This document shows positions 1-5,548 of a stretch of DNA of 8,919 nucleotides, piece by piece. Both the position numbers and the translations under genes were made by a program. The first letter of the stretch is position 1. Each line of letters opens with the position of its first letter. The DNA comes from JAYQPD01 sp046050105 (lineage in GTDB: Bacteria; Patescibacteriota; Minisyncoccia; Phycocordibacterales; UBA918), in assembly GCA_046050105.1 (NCBI GenBank), contig JBJOQE010000064.1, positions 1 to 8,919 of the forward strand, written 5' to 3'. The notes under the pieces were generated by a model, which did no database searches, was not told the DNA's origin, and saw nothing but the letters and a program-made list of their open reading frames with translations.

Positions 1-801
1 GGGCTGGATGCGGCCATCCGCAATAAGGTTTTCTAGCGCAGTCTTGGCGATTTGACGGCGCACTGGGTCAAACGAAGAAAGGACAATCATACCGGGAGAT
101 TCATCAATAAGAACATCAACACCCGATGCACGCTCAAACGCGCGCACGTTCCTTCCTTCTTTTCCGATAATCTTTCCCTTGAGGTCGTCTGAAGGAATCT
201 CGACGGACGAAGTCATGGCATCGGCCCGCACGGTGTTGCCTACGCGGTGTATGGCGGTCGTTACAATCTCGCGCGCTTTCTCTTCGAGTTTTTCTTCACC
301 AAACATGGCCAGCTTCTGCATACGCTGCGTGAGGTCCGCTTCGGCCTCTTTTTCCATGCGCGCAATAACCTCAAGCTTCGCTTCCTCCTTTGATAGAGAG
401 GCAACGCGTTCATACGCGGTGTCAATAGTAGCGGCGCGTTCATCCAAGCGTACTTTAATAGCCTTTACTTCTTCAATTTTTCCGCGCACCGCCTCAACCT
501 GTGAGTCGGTATCCATTTGGCGCTGATCGAGCATCTCTTCACGCTTCACGAGACGCTCTTCCATCTTGAGGAATTTCTCCTCCATAACCTTCATTTCCTT
601 ATGCTTCTCTTCGCGAATACGCTCCGCCTCACCCTCAGCCTTTTTGAGGATTTCGTCGCGCTTTTCGCGTGCTTCGAGTTCTACCTGACGAATGCGGATT
701 TCAGCAGAGCTTTTGAGAGAGAGAGCATGGTACTTGCGTGCAAAGTAGCCGACAAAGGCACCCACCAAAAGGGCGACAATCGGTATCAGTTCAGTGTTCA
801 T
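1..801 (-). CDS. rny: Ribonuclease Y, N-terminal part (cut by window edge)
   Basis: RNase Y is a membrane-anchored endoribonuclease that starts mRNA decay. I translated the reverse strand from the ATG at 801; the frame stays open for 267 codons to base 1, so the C-terminal half lies outside the window. Residues about 5-17 form a hydrophobic N-terminal anchor (LIPIVALLVGAFVGYFA). Residues about 25-150 are a highly charged, Glu/Lys/Arg-rich coiled coil. A KH domain follows with GKIIGKEGRNVRAFE at 209-223. The last residues (ALENLIADGRIQP) match the family's link between the KH and HD domains. The catalytic HD domain is not visible, so activity cannot be judged here. No SD precedes the start, and I found no convincing promoter between 802 and 976. 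The anchor, coiled coil and KH in this order make the identification firm. Confidence 0.95.
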   Translation of the reverse strand, partial: MNTELIPIVALLVGAFVGYFARKYHALSLKSSAEIRIRQVELEAREKRDEILKKAEGEAERIREEKHKEMKVMEEKFLKMEERLVKREEMLDQRQMDTDSQVEAVRGKIEEVKAIKVRLDERAATIDTAYERVASLSKEEAKLEVIARMEKEAEADLTQRMQKLAMFGEEKLEEKAREIVTTAIHRVGNTVRADAMTSSVEIPSDDLKGKIIGKEGRNVRAFERASGVDVLIDESPGMIVLSSFDPVRRQIAKTALENLIADGRIQP

Positions 802-976
802 ACGTGTGGCCCAAGGCCGTCACGCCAAGCGTCAATGTTCCATCGCGTTACCAATCGAGAAATCGTCTGTGTGCCGTACTGTGCGATGGGGGAATGTGTG
901 CCAAGTCGTGTCGGTCGTGCGGGCAGTTTATCAATTTCGAATAACCCCGTACGCTCACGATACCAGAGGTAGTGGT

Positions 977-1057
977 ATGTGTCGAATAGCTGTAGCTGCG
1001 TGCATCATGTTTTTGACCATGGTAGTGTACGAAAGGTCCGTATTGAGGAGTTTTTGA
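977..1057 (+). CDS. Possible 26-residue hydrophobic peptide, first of a coupled pair
   Basis: The family is not recognised. The ATG at 977 follows AGAGGT (965-970) by 6 nt, an acceptable SD. The predicted peptide is mostly hydrophobic (IAVAACIMFLTMVVY at residues 4-18) with a basic tail. Its TGA (1055-1057) overlaps the ATG of the next small ORF as TGATG, a typical arrangement for translational coupling. It lies on the strand opposite rny and clpP. The frame is open upstream to a GTG at 794, but the SD supports the short form. It could be a leader peptide or a small membrane protein, or the ORF may be fortuitous. The support is SD plus overlap plus downstream terminator, not homology. Confidence 0.35.
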   Translation: MCRIAVAACIMFLTMVVYERSVLRSF

Positions 1058-1212
1058 TGACTCGCTTTACCACTTCTGCGTTCAGATTCTACGTGGTGTT
1101 TCCCCTCATAACTTTTGTAGTCATGGATATCGTATCTGGGTATGCGCTCTCGAGTATGTACATGAGTTTCGACTACGCAGGTTTTGGCCATCTGCTGTTG
1201 CGGATGGACTAG
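1057..1212 (+). CDS. Possible 51-residue single-pass membrane protein
   Basis: The family is not recognised. The start ATG at 1057 has a good SD, GAGGAG (1045-1050), 6 nt upstream, and overlaps the stop of the preceding 26-codon ORF. The peptide begins MTRFTTSAFRFY, continues with a hydrophobic stretch at about residues 11-32 (FYVVFPLITFVVMDIVSGYA) and ends with an aromatic, Met-rich tail. A short Arg-containing N-terminus before a hydrophobic helix fits a small membrane protein. The TAG at 1210-1212 is followed 9 nt later by a strong hairpin with a T-tract that reads best in this direction. The same frame is open from a GTG at 979, but that start lacks a comparable SD. An antisense frame (955-1191) has no SD and is less likely. 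No promoter was found. Confidence 0.45.
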   Translation: MTRFTTSAFRFYVVFPLITFVVMDIVSGYALSSMYMSFDYAGFGHLLLRMD

Positions 1213-1221
1213 CGCTACGAC

Positions 1222-1257
1222 AAACCCCCTGATTCATTGGTGAATCAGGGGGTTTTT
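1222..1257. terminator. Bidirectional intrinsic terminator between small ORF and clpP
   Basis: A perfect 15-bp stem (1222-1236 pairs with 1241-1255, AAACCCCCTGATTCA and its complement) closes a TTGG loop. It is followed on the + strand by TTTTT (1253-1257), partly within the stem. On the - strand only TTT follows, so it is most canonical for + transcription, i.e. the small ORFs. The clpP stop is only 14 bp away on the other side, so it probably ends clpP transcripts too. Confidence 0.85.
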
Positions 1258-1268
1258 ATCACGCTTGT

Positions 1269-1850
1269 CTATTTATAGACCACGTCTACCAATCCGTATT
1301 TCTTCGATTCTTCAGCGGTCATAAAGAAGTCACGGTCAACGTCCTTTTCAATTTTCGCAAGCGGGTTACCCGATGCCTTTGCGAGGATTTTGTTCAAGCG
1401 GTCGCGAGTCGCGAGGATGTGCTTTGCGGTAATTTCGATGTCAGACGCTTGACCCTGCACCCCACCCCACGGCTGATGAATCATGACCTCGGCGTTCGGG
1501 AGGGCGAAGCGCTTACCCTTCGCGCCTGAGGCAAGGATGATGGAACCCATAGACGCAGCGAGGCCCACACATACCGTAGCAATATCCGGCTTTACGTGGT
1601 TCATGGTGTCGACAATAGCAAGTCCCGCGGAAACACTGCCGCCCGGAGAGTTTACATAGAGGAAGATATCTTTCTTCGGGTCTTCAGCCTCAAGGAAGAG
1701 GAGCTGGGCCACAATGAGGTTTGCGCCATAGTCTTCAATGGGGCCGGTTACGAAGATGATGCGCTCCTTGAGGAGTCGTGAGTAAATGTCGAAGGCACGC
1801 TCACCGAAAGAGGTTTTTTCAATGACCATCGGGACGAGCATGTCGGACAT
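1269..1850 (-). CDS. clpP: ATP-dependent Clp protease proteolytic subunit ClpP
   Basis: ClpP is the serine-protease core that degrades substrates fed in by a Clp ATPase (ClpX or ClpC; neither is in the window). Translated from the ATG at 1850 it has 193 residues, the usual family length. The N-terminus (LVPMVIEKTSFGERAFDIYS) and core match ClpP. The catalytic triad is complete: Ser100 in GLAASMGS, His125 in MIHQPWGG and Asp174 in DRDFFMTAEE. The oxyanion-region glycines are in NSPGGSVSAG. The frame is open 28 codons further, to 1934, but those residues run through the probable promoter and do not resemble ClpP, so 1850 is preferred; ATG 1841 is also possible. No SD is visible, only an A-rich leader. 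ClpP usually sits next to tig, but here an opposite-strand membrane gene separates them. Confidence 0.97.
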   Translation of the reverse strand: MSDMLVPMVIEKTSFGERAFDIYSRLLKERIIFVTGPIEDYGANLIVAQLLFLEAEDPKKDIFLYVNSPGGSVSAGLAIVDTMNHVKPDIATVCVGLAASMGSIILASGAKGKRFALPNAEVMIHQPWGGVQGQASDIEITAKHILATRDRLNKILAKASGNPLAKIEKDVDRDFFMTAEESKKYGLVDVVYK

Positions 1851-1881
1851 AGGATTTATTTTTTTGTCGTGCATATTAAAT

Positions 1882-1909
1882 AGACTATAGGAACATTGTA
1901 AAAAAGCAA
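1882..1909 (-). promoter_or_regulatory. Putative clpP promoter
   Basis: On the - strand, TTGCTT (1909-1904), a 16-nt spacer and TAGTCT (1887-1882) make a plausible sigma-70-type promoter. A second -10 candidate, TATAGT, overlaps it at 1889-1884. Transcription would begin near 1875, giving a leader of roughly 25 nt before the ATG at 1850. The tig promoter has the same -35 and a similar -10. Confidence 0.5.
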
Positions 1910-1938
1910 AGGCCAATACGGAGAAGTACGGCAAAATA

Positions 1939-1968
1939 TTGACATATTAACCAAAATATGTGTAATAA
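1939..1968 (+). promoter_or_regulatory. Putative promoter for the membrane protein gene
   Basis: A perfect TTGACA (1939-1944), an 18-nt spacer and TAATAA (1963-1968) lie in an AT-rich stretch. Transcription would begin near 1975, about 43 nt before the ATG at 2018. The -10 is the weaker element. Confidence 0.5.
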
Positions 1969-2017
1969 ATTACAGTAAATTTGTTCTATCAACTCAAATC
2001 AATGAAAGGGTGTTGTC

Positions 2018-2752
2018 ATGCAGCTTCGGAAAGATTCACCACTGGTGCGGCTGGTCGAGGGCAGTGGGATTGAGGCATTCGCCTTCAGTATGTGGCGAGG
2101 GAGGGTGAATCTCTGTCCATTTTTTTGGATGGTGGTCTTATCAATCTTACTTCTCCCATTCAGGCCACTCCTCAACTCGGAGAGTTCGCAGCTTCGCACA
2201 CTCCCGTGGTGGGCGATGATTGCGGCCTGGGTAGGCCTCCATGTATACCGCTACGATATCGTGTGGCGGGTAGTGTTAGGGATTTTGCCTAAGCTGGTTG
2301 AAGCAGAACAACTTCCCCCACTTTCTGTTCTCGAGCGCTTGTTCTACGGAGCAGTGTTTGTTGAGATCTGGATGGTTCTCTCGTTTCTCGCTTGGGTCAT
2401 TCTAATGGCAGTATGTGTTGGGATAATTAGATGTATAGCCGCCACACTAAACCTATTTTTCTCGTGGCGTGAAGAGAAAGAGCGAGCAGCACCCTCACGT
2501 ATGAATGATGAGGAGCAACAAGCTTACGCTGAGCGGAAGTACTCTGGTGAATCGCCACCGCCGCCGCGCTTGGCAAAAGCACTTACTGCAATCTTTTCTC
2601 CCGTAGGGAAGGTCCTCTACGCGATCTTCCGCCCTATCGGTGGGTTGTTCAAAACAATCACCCGGTCTATGAAAGAGTTCTGCGAACTTGCTGGGGCATT
2701 CATCCTCGCAAAGAAACAGCGGGTTTGCCCCCCCGTGGAGCTTATGGATTGA
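2018..2752 (+). CDS. Multi-pass membrane protein of unknown function
   Basis: The family is not recognised. The 244-residue product begins at an ATG preceded by GAAAGGG (2004-2010), a fair SD with 7-nt spacing. Hydrophobic segments are at about residues 35-49 (FFWMVVLSILLLPF), 62-77 (LPWWAMIAAWVGLHVY) and 109-148, the last long enough for one long or two short helices. It has a motif NLCPFFW just before the first helix. Residues 150-187 are charged and end in a Pro run (SPPPPR). The C-terminus holds two adjacent 11-residue copies, AIFSPVGKVLY (191-201) and AIFRPIGGLFK (202-212), which look like an amphipathic membrane-surface helix. It is transcribed alone, convergent with tig and divergent from clpP, with its own promoter and terminator. 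Membrane location is well supported; its function is unknown. Confidence 0.85.
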   Translation: MQLRKDSPLVRLVEGSGIEAFAFSMWRGRVNLCPFFWMVVLSILLLPFRPLLNSESSQLRTLPWWAMIAAWVGLHVYRYDIVWRVVLGILPKLVEAEQLPPLSVLERLFYGAVFVEIWMVLSFLAWVILMAVCVGIIRCIAATLNLFFSWREEKERAAPSRMNDEEQQAYAERKYSGESPPPPRLAKALTAIFSPVGKVLYAIFRPIGGLFKTITRSMKEFCELAGAFILAKKQRVCPPVELMD

Positions 2753-2765
2753 TGTGAGACGTAGC

Positions 2766-2798
2766 AAACACGCATGGAGGAATTCCATGCGTGTTTTT
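2766..2798. terminator. Bidirectional terminator between membrane gene and tig
   Basis: A 13-bp stem (2766-2778, AAACACGCATGGA, pairs with 2784-2796) closes a GGAAT loop and is followed on the + strand by TTTTT (2794-2798). It starts 14 bp after the stop of the membrane gene. The tig stop is 22 bp away on the other side, so the convergent tig transcript probably uses it as well, although only three T's follow on that strand. Confidence 0.85.
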
Positions 2799-2817
2799 CA
2801 TTTCTATACTTGTTCCC

Positions 2818-3969
2818 TTATGAGATCTTCTCCAGCATCTCCATAACGGCTTCATTGCGGAGAATGCTCTCTACGTAAATGCGGGCGCGGGTAGGGTCGG
2901 CATCTTCAAAGCGAGAGAGGAGCCCGCTTACTTCTGCAGCAACTCTTGCTTCGTCTGGTTCAATTGCTTCCTTTTTCGCAATTTCATTCAGGACAAGCTG
3001 AAGTTTCGCGCGCTTTTCTGCGGTCGGCGTCCATTCCTTAAGAAGGTCCTCCTTTGTCTTCTTTGCATGGGTGAGGTAGTCCTCCATCTTGAGGCCTGCG
3101 CGGGTGATGTCAGATTCCATTTCTCCCATCATCTGAGCAATCTCAGAGTCAACGAGAATCTGGGGGAGGTCGATGGTGGCACCGTCCACGATGGTGTCGG
3201 TGAGTGCGGCGCGGCGCTTTGAGGTTGCTTCGCGTTCTTTTTCAGAACCCAAGTGCTTACGAACTTCATCCTTAAACTGTGCAGCTGTCTCGAAAGCACC
3301 CAATGTCTTGGCGAGGTCGTCGGTGAGTTCAGGGAGGGGAAGTTTCGAGTAGTCCTCTTCGGGTTCCTCTGCCGTTTCTGGTGTGGGGAGTGTGAGACCC
3401 GCTGCTTCAGCTTCCTGCCTCTTGGCCGCCTTAGCCTGGATGCGGTCGTACGCCATCTTTTGGCGGAGCACACGCGTTATCGCTTCCTCTACGTCGGTGT
3501 CGGTCACGTCAATATTTACTCCCGCAGCATTCTGCGTCTTCGCAATAGCTTTGTAATCAGGGAGCGTCACTTCAGGCATCAAAAAGATTTCGAGCACAAA
3601 CTGGAGTGGGTTGCCCGGAGCGAGTTTGGTGATGGCTACCTTTGGAGAGCCAATCGCATCAAGTTTTTCGGATTCAAGGATATGTGGGTAGAGGTGGCTT
3701 ATGGTAATTTCAGCAGCTTCAGAAAGGATTGCCATTTCACCCACTTTTTCCACGAGCACTTTCTCTGGTACGTGGCCCTTGCGGAAGCCGTCGAGGGAGG
3801 CATTCTTCTGGATAGATTCAAGGGCAAAGCGGCGGTGTGACGTAACGGTTTCTGGTGGTACATCAACAGTGACGACAGCCATTGAGCCGGGTTTTCGCTC
3901 CACTTTTGCGGTGTAGGCGTGCGAGTGGCCGTGTTCGTGTGTATGAGGGTGCGCGTGTGAGTGTGACAT
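2818..3969 (-). CDS. tig: Trigger factor lacking the FKBP domain, with His-rich N-terminus
   Basis: Trigger factor is the ribosome-bound chaperone that meets nascent chains at the exit tunnel. The 383-residue product has the ribosome-binding domain with the signature GFRKGHVP at 61-68, and the C-terminal chaperone arms (LPELTDDLAKTLG at 212-224 onward, with DLPQILVDSEI at 268-278). The FKBP-type PPIase domain, normally about 95 residues between the arm segments, is absent. In its place is a charged, Pro/Glu-rich linker at about 178-211. The N-terminus carries eight His at every second position (3-17), then the usual first strand (YTAKVERKP). The start at 3969 is supported by a promoter just upstream; starting at Met30 would remove that strand. 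There is no SD. The length (about 430 in FKBP-containing members) agrees with loss of one domain. Confidence 0.95.
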   Translation of the reverse strand: MSHSHAHPHTHEHGHSHAYTAKVERKPGSMAVVTVDVPPETVTSHRRFALESIQKNASLDGFRKGHVPEKVLVEKVGEMAILSEAAEITISHLYPHILESEKLDAIGSPKVAITKLAPGNPLQFVLEIFLMPEVTLPDYKAIAKTQNAAGVNIDVTDTDVEEAITRVLRQKMAYDRIQAKAAKRQEAEAAGLTLPTPETAEEPEEDYSKLPLPELTDDLAKTLGAFETAAQFKDEVRKHLGSEKEREATSKRRAALTDTIVDGATIDLPQILVDSEIAQMMGEMESDITRAGLKMEDYLTHAKKTKEDLLKEWTPTAEKRAKLQLVLNEIAKKEAIEPDEARVAAEVSGLLSRFEDADPTRARIYVESILRNEAVMEMLEKIS

Positions 3970-3984
3970 AAATATAAGATTGTT

Positions 3985-4013
3985 AGTCTACGTATTTCGG
4001 GGGTGAAAAGCAA
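3985..4013 (-). promoter_or_regulatory. Putative tig promoter
   Basis: On the - strand TTGCTT (4013-4008), a 17-nt spacer and TAGACT (3990-3985) give a good sigma-70-type promoter. The ATG is only 15 nt past the -10, so the 5' leader would be about 8 nt or less and could not hold an SD. This agrees with the lack of SD at tig. The -35 lies 11 bp from a large inverted-repeat element. Confidence 0.6.
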
Positions 4014-4023
4014 CTCTCCGCTC

Positions 4024-4169
4024 GAGCGCACCTCTGTAAAGACCGTTATCTGGCTCTAAGCGGAGCCAGCACTATGCTCAGCGCCCGGTTCTGCCGTTGC
4101 GCTTCGCGCCTAAAGAGACGGCAGACACCAGCTGCGGGCGCTTGCGCAAGTCTTTACAGAGGTGCGCTC
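4024..4169. repeat. 146-bp nested inverted-repeat element (three-way-junction fold)
   Basis: Perfect 20-bp inverted ends (4024-4043, GAGCGCACCTCTGTAAAGAC, and its complement 4150-4169) bound the element. Inside, 4050-4056 pairs with 4063-4069 (CTGGCTC/GAGCCAG, 6-nt loop). A second arm is built of AGCGCCCG (4080-4087) with CGGGCGCT (4135-4142), GGT with ACC, TCTGCCGT (4090-4097) with ACGGCAGA (4118-4125), and GCGC-TTC-GCGC at the tip. CTTGCGCAAG (4141-4150) is a palindrome beside the outer stem. The nesting gives a T- or Y-shaped fold as DNA or RNA. It could be a MITE-like relic, a structured RNA or a regulatory/structural DNA element. No target-site duplication longer than 2 bp and no coding capacity were found. 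It matches no tRNA, tmRNA, RNase P RNA or SRP RNA signature I can recognise. Confidence 0.7.
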
Positions 4170-4370
4170 TCGCTTCGTACGTTCAGCCTGTGCAACATTC
4201 CACAATGGTGAACACTCGCTGCGTACGTACGTTGCTGAAGGCGCAATGGACGGTATGCTCCGGCTGCGGTCGTTCACCCCAAGAGCACTTGCTTTTCATA
4301 GTCGCTCCGCTCGTTGAAAAGCTGGCGTCCGTAAGTCTCCCCACACATCCACGCTCACTACGTACGTTTG
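4169..4370. repeat. Five degenerate copies of a CTCGCTNCGTACGTT-like motif
   Basis: Five related words lie in the same orientation: 4169-4184 (CTCGCTTCGTACGTTC), 4215-4234 (CTCGCTGCGTACGTACGTTG), 4258-4275 (CTCCGGCTGCGGTCGTTC), 4301-4316 (GTCGCTCCGCTCGTTG) and 4350-4370 (CACGCTCACTACGTACGTTTG). Their starts are 46, 43, 43 and 49 bp apart. The sequence between them is not conserved. The fourth copy sits in the loop of an 8-bp hairpin (GCTTTTCA 4291-4298 with TGAAAAGC 4315-4322). The function is unknown. The stretch has no credible gene and lies between a terminator and the inverted-repeat element. Confidence 0.5.
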
Positions 4371-4434
4371 GTGGTACTAATGCACAGAACGCCAATACAA
4401 TACCAAGGGTAGCTCTTGAGACTAGAGAATCAAC

Positions 4435-4458
4435 AAAAAACCGCTCATGATGAGCGGT
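4435..4458 (-). terminator. Intrinsic terminator of the anchored/secreted protein pair
   Basis: Read on the - strand, an 8-bp stem (4458-4451 with 4447-4440, core CCGCTCA/TGAGCGG) with a 3-nt loop runs directly into TTTTTT (4440-4435). It lies 47 bp after the stop at 4505. It ends transcription before the repeat-rich gap, so that gap is probably not part of this operon's mRNA. Confidence 0.85.
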
Positions 4459-4504
4459 GGTCGAGACTATCAGCTGTTATACACTTTGGGTTTCCCACGA
4501 AACA

Positions 4505-4867
4505 TCAGAGCGCCTCAAGTTTTGCTTCAAATTCGCCGAGTTCGGCGTCGATGGTTTGAAGGTCTGCCTCGATGGAGTCGATGGCGGTAGCATCTAAGTC
4601 GGCCTTGATGAGTGCAGGGTCGTCTGAAGGGCTCATGCTTTCAAGAATAGAGACATCGGCATTGGCACGAACAGTTTCCGGTTCGTTGTTGATACGTGCG
4701 GGCAATACGGCTTCTGGTGGCTCTTGGTCCATCCGATTTGAAAGATAGACACCGCCTACGAGTGTGGTGAGGGCGAGGATGCCTATACCTAACAGTGGCC
4801 CACCCCACTTTGGTGCGGGGACAAACGGTTCAGTGCGAATCGTGCCTCGTGTGTCAGACTCATTCAT
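4505..4867 (-). CDS. Small single-pass membrane protein with acidic helical tail
   Basis: The family is not recognised. The 120-residue product has a polar N-terminus with several prolines, one transmembrane segment at about residues 22-43 (GGPLLGIGILALTTLVGGVYL), then an acidic, mostly helical exterior. Residues 85-120 are Leu/Ala/Asp/Glu rich with heptad-like spacing (IDSIEADLQTIDAELGEFEA), suggesting a short coiled coil. Its ATG overlaps the TGA of the upstream secreted-protein gene as ATGA, so the two are probably translationally coupled and made in fixed ratio. The coiled-coil tail could pair with the helical secreted partner, which is inference. A terminator follows 47 bp downstream. 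It is real by coupling and composition; the function is unknown. Confidence 0.8.
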   Translation of the reverse strand: MNESDTRGTIRTEPFVPAPKWGGPLLGIGILALTTLVGGVYLSNRMDQEPPEAVLPARINNEPETVRANADVSILESMSPSDDPALIKADLDATAIDSIEADLQTIDAELGEFEAKLEAL

Positions 4868-5481
4868 GGCATGTATGCTGAAGTAGTAGTTGCGGTGCGT
4901 GCATCGGGTACCGAAAGGCGCATGAGGGCAATGCCAAGGTTGTTCCGTGCTGTGCCAAGCTCTCGGGCGATGTTCTGTATTTCTGCAGAAAGTACGGCGA
5001 AGTCTTTACGCGGAGTATTGCCGTCGACGATGCGGTCCATACGGAGGTCGGTGATACGAAGGAGCGCTCTTCGCGCAGTTTCAATCGACTCCGCTGCTTG
5101 TGCTAGCGCTTCGCGTGACAGAGCACCATCAACGCCCGTTTGTTCTTCTTTTTCTATACGCGAACGTATGCGCAAGCTAATGCGTTCCATGCGGAGCAGG
5201 GTGGCGTTCTGACGGTTCGTAATATTCTCGAGGAGGTTTTTTGTTCGATTTTTTACCTGTGGAGCAACTTGGTTTCGAAACTCAACTCTACGTATTTCTT
5301 TCCGTGCACTTATATCTGGGTCGTCTGTTACTGGTGCGACTATGGGTGGAGTGGTGGATGCCACACCCGTGGTAGTAGTGGCTTCTTGCGCCAGTACTAC
5401 GGTGGCATATGTGCCAAGAAACAGGAACAGTATTCCCGCTGCGGCGTATGAGAGTTTCTGCGAGCGTGTGTGAGCGAGCAT
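4864..5481 (-). CDS. Secreted or anchored helical protein of unknown function
   Basis: From the ATG at 5481 the product has 205 residues. Residues 1-32 look like a signal peptide: basic region (HTRSQK), hydrophobic core (AAAGILFLFLGTYATVVL) and a likely cleavage site after AQ (AQ-EATTTT). A Thr/Pro/Val-rich linker follows to about 55, then Arg/Glu-rich helices to about 190 (for example RMERISLRIRSRIEKEEQ at 97-114) and a short Thr-rich tail. From memory, secreted proteins of this style are common in Patescibacteria, but I cannot name a family. The frame is open to a GTG at 5529, inside the preceding terminator hairpin, so that start was rejected. The stop overlaps the next gene's start by 4 bp. 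A possible -10 (TATACT, 5493-5488) lies 6 nt before the ATG, which would make the mRNA leaderless. Confidence 0.8.
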   Translation of the reverse strand: MLAHTRSQKLSYAAAGILFLFLGTYATVVLAQEATTTTGVASTTPPIVAPVTDDPDISARKEIRRVEFRNQVAPQVKNRTKNLLENITNRQNATLLRMERISLRIRSRIEKEEQTGVDGALSREALAQAAESIETARRALLRITDLRMDRIVDGNTPRKDFAVLSAEIQNIARELGTARNNLGIALMRLSVPDARTATTTSAYMP

Positions 5482-5487
5482 GCATAT

Positions 5488-5493
5488 AGTATA
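5488..5493 (-). promoter_or_regulatory. Possible -10 box for the secreted-protein gene
   Basis: TATACT on the - strand is identical to the nusA -10 box, but no good -35 is visible at 16-18 nt because that space is occupied by the terminator hairpin after ppa. If used, transcription would start at or beside the ATG at 5481. Confidence 0.3.
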
Positions 5494-5525
5494 AACCACC
5501 AAGCCGTAGGGGGCTTGGTGGTTTA
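5492..5525 (-). terminator. Terminator hairpin after ppa
   Basis: A perfect 14-bp stem (5525-5512 with 5505-5492, TAAACCACCAAGCC and its complement) with a 6-nt loop starts 23 bp after the ppa stop. The T-tract is short (TTTA), so it relies on the strong stem. Its 3' arm overlaps the possible -10 box of the next gene. Confidence 0.65.
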
Positions 5526-5548
5526 TCACATCTCCTGTCGAGAAGAAA

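Noticed and set aside
955..1191. 78-codon minus-strand frame upstream of rny
   Set aside because: It has no SD, no hydrophobic or domain character, and is antisense to two ORFs that have SDs, overlap and a terminator.
1851..1934. N-terminal extension of ClpP
   Set aside because: The added codons cover the probable promoter and do not match the ClpP N-terminus; the ATG at 1850 gives the family length.
3253..3840. 195-codon plus-strand frame opposite tig
   Set aside because: It is an antisense shadow of trigger factor, and no SD or family resemblance was seen.
4024..4169. tRNA, tmRNA, RNase P RNA, SRP RNA or integron attC site
   Set aside because: No T-arm or CCA-like end, no tmRNA, RNase P or SRP core sequences, and the outer arms lack attC core-site sequence; the element stays unassigned.
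4024..4169. Intact insertion sequence
   Set aside because: The inverted ends suggest a transposon relic, but there is no transposase and no target-site duplication longer than a trivial 2-bp match.
4169..4370. CRISPR array
   Set aside because: The repeats are only about 16-20 bp, highly degenerate and not separated by uniform spacers, and no cas genes are near.
4097..4450. 117-codon plus-strand open frame across the gene-free stretch
   Set aside because: It starts inside the inverted-repeat element, runs through the degenerate motifs and into the terminator, has no SD and has an unprotein-like Cys/Arg-rich composition.
2752..5481. Recoded UGA (Gly) as in Gracilibacteria or Absconditabacteria
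   Set aside because: TGA ends several genes at sensible places, including the ATGA overlap at 4864-4867 and a stop just before a terminator at 2752.
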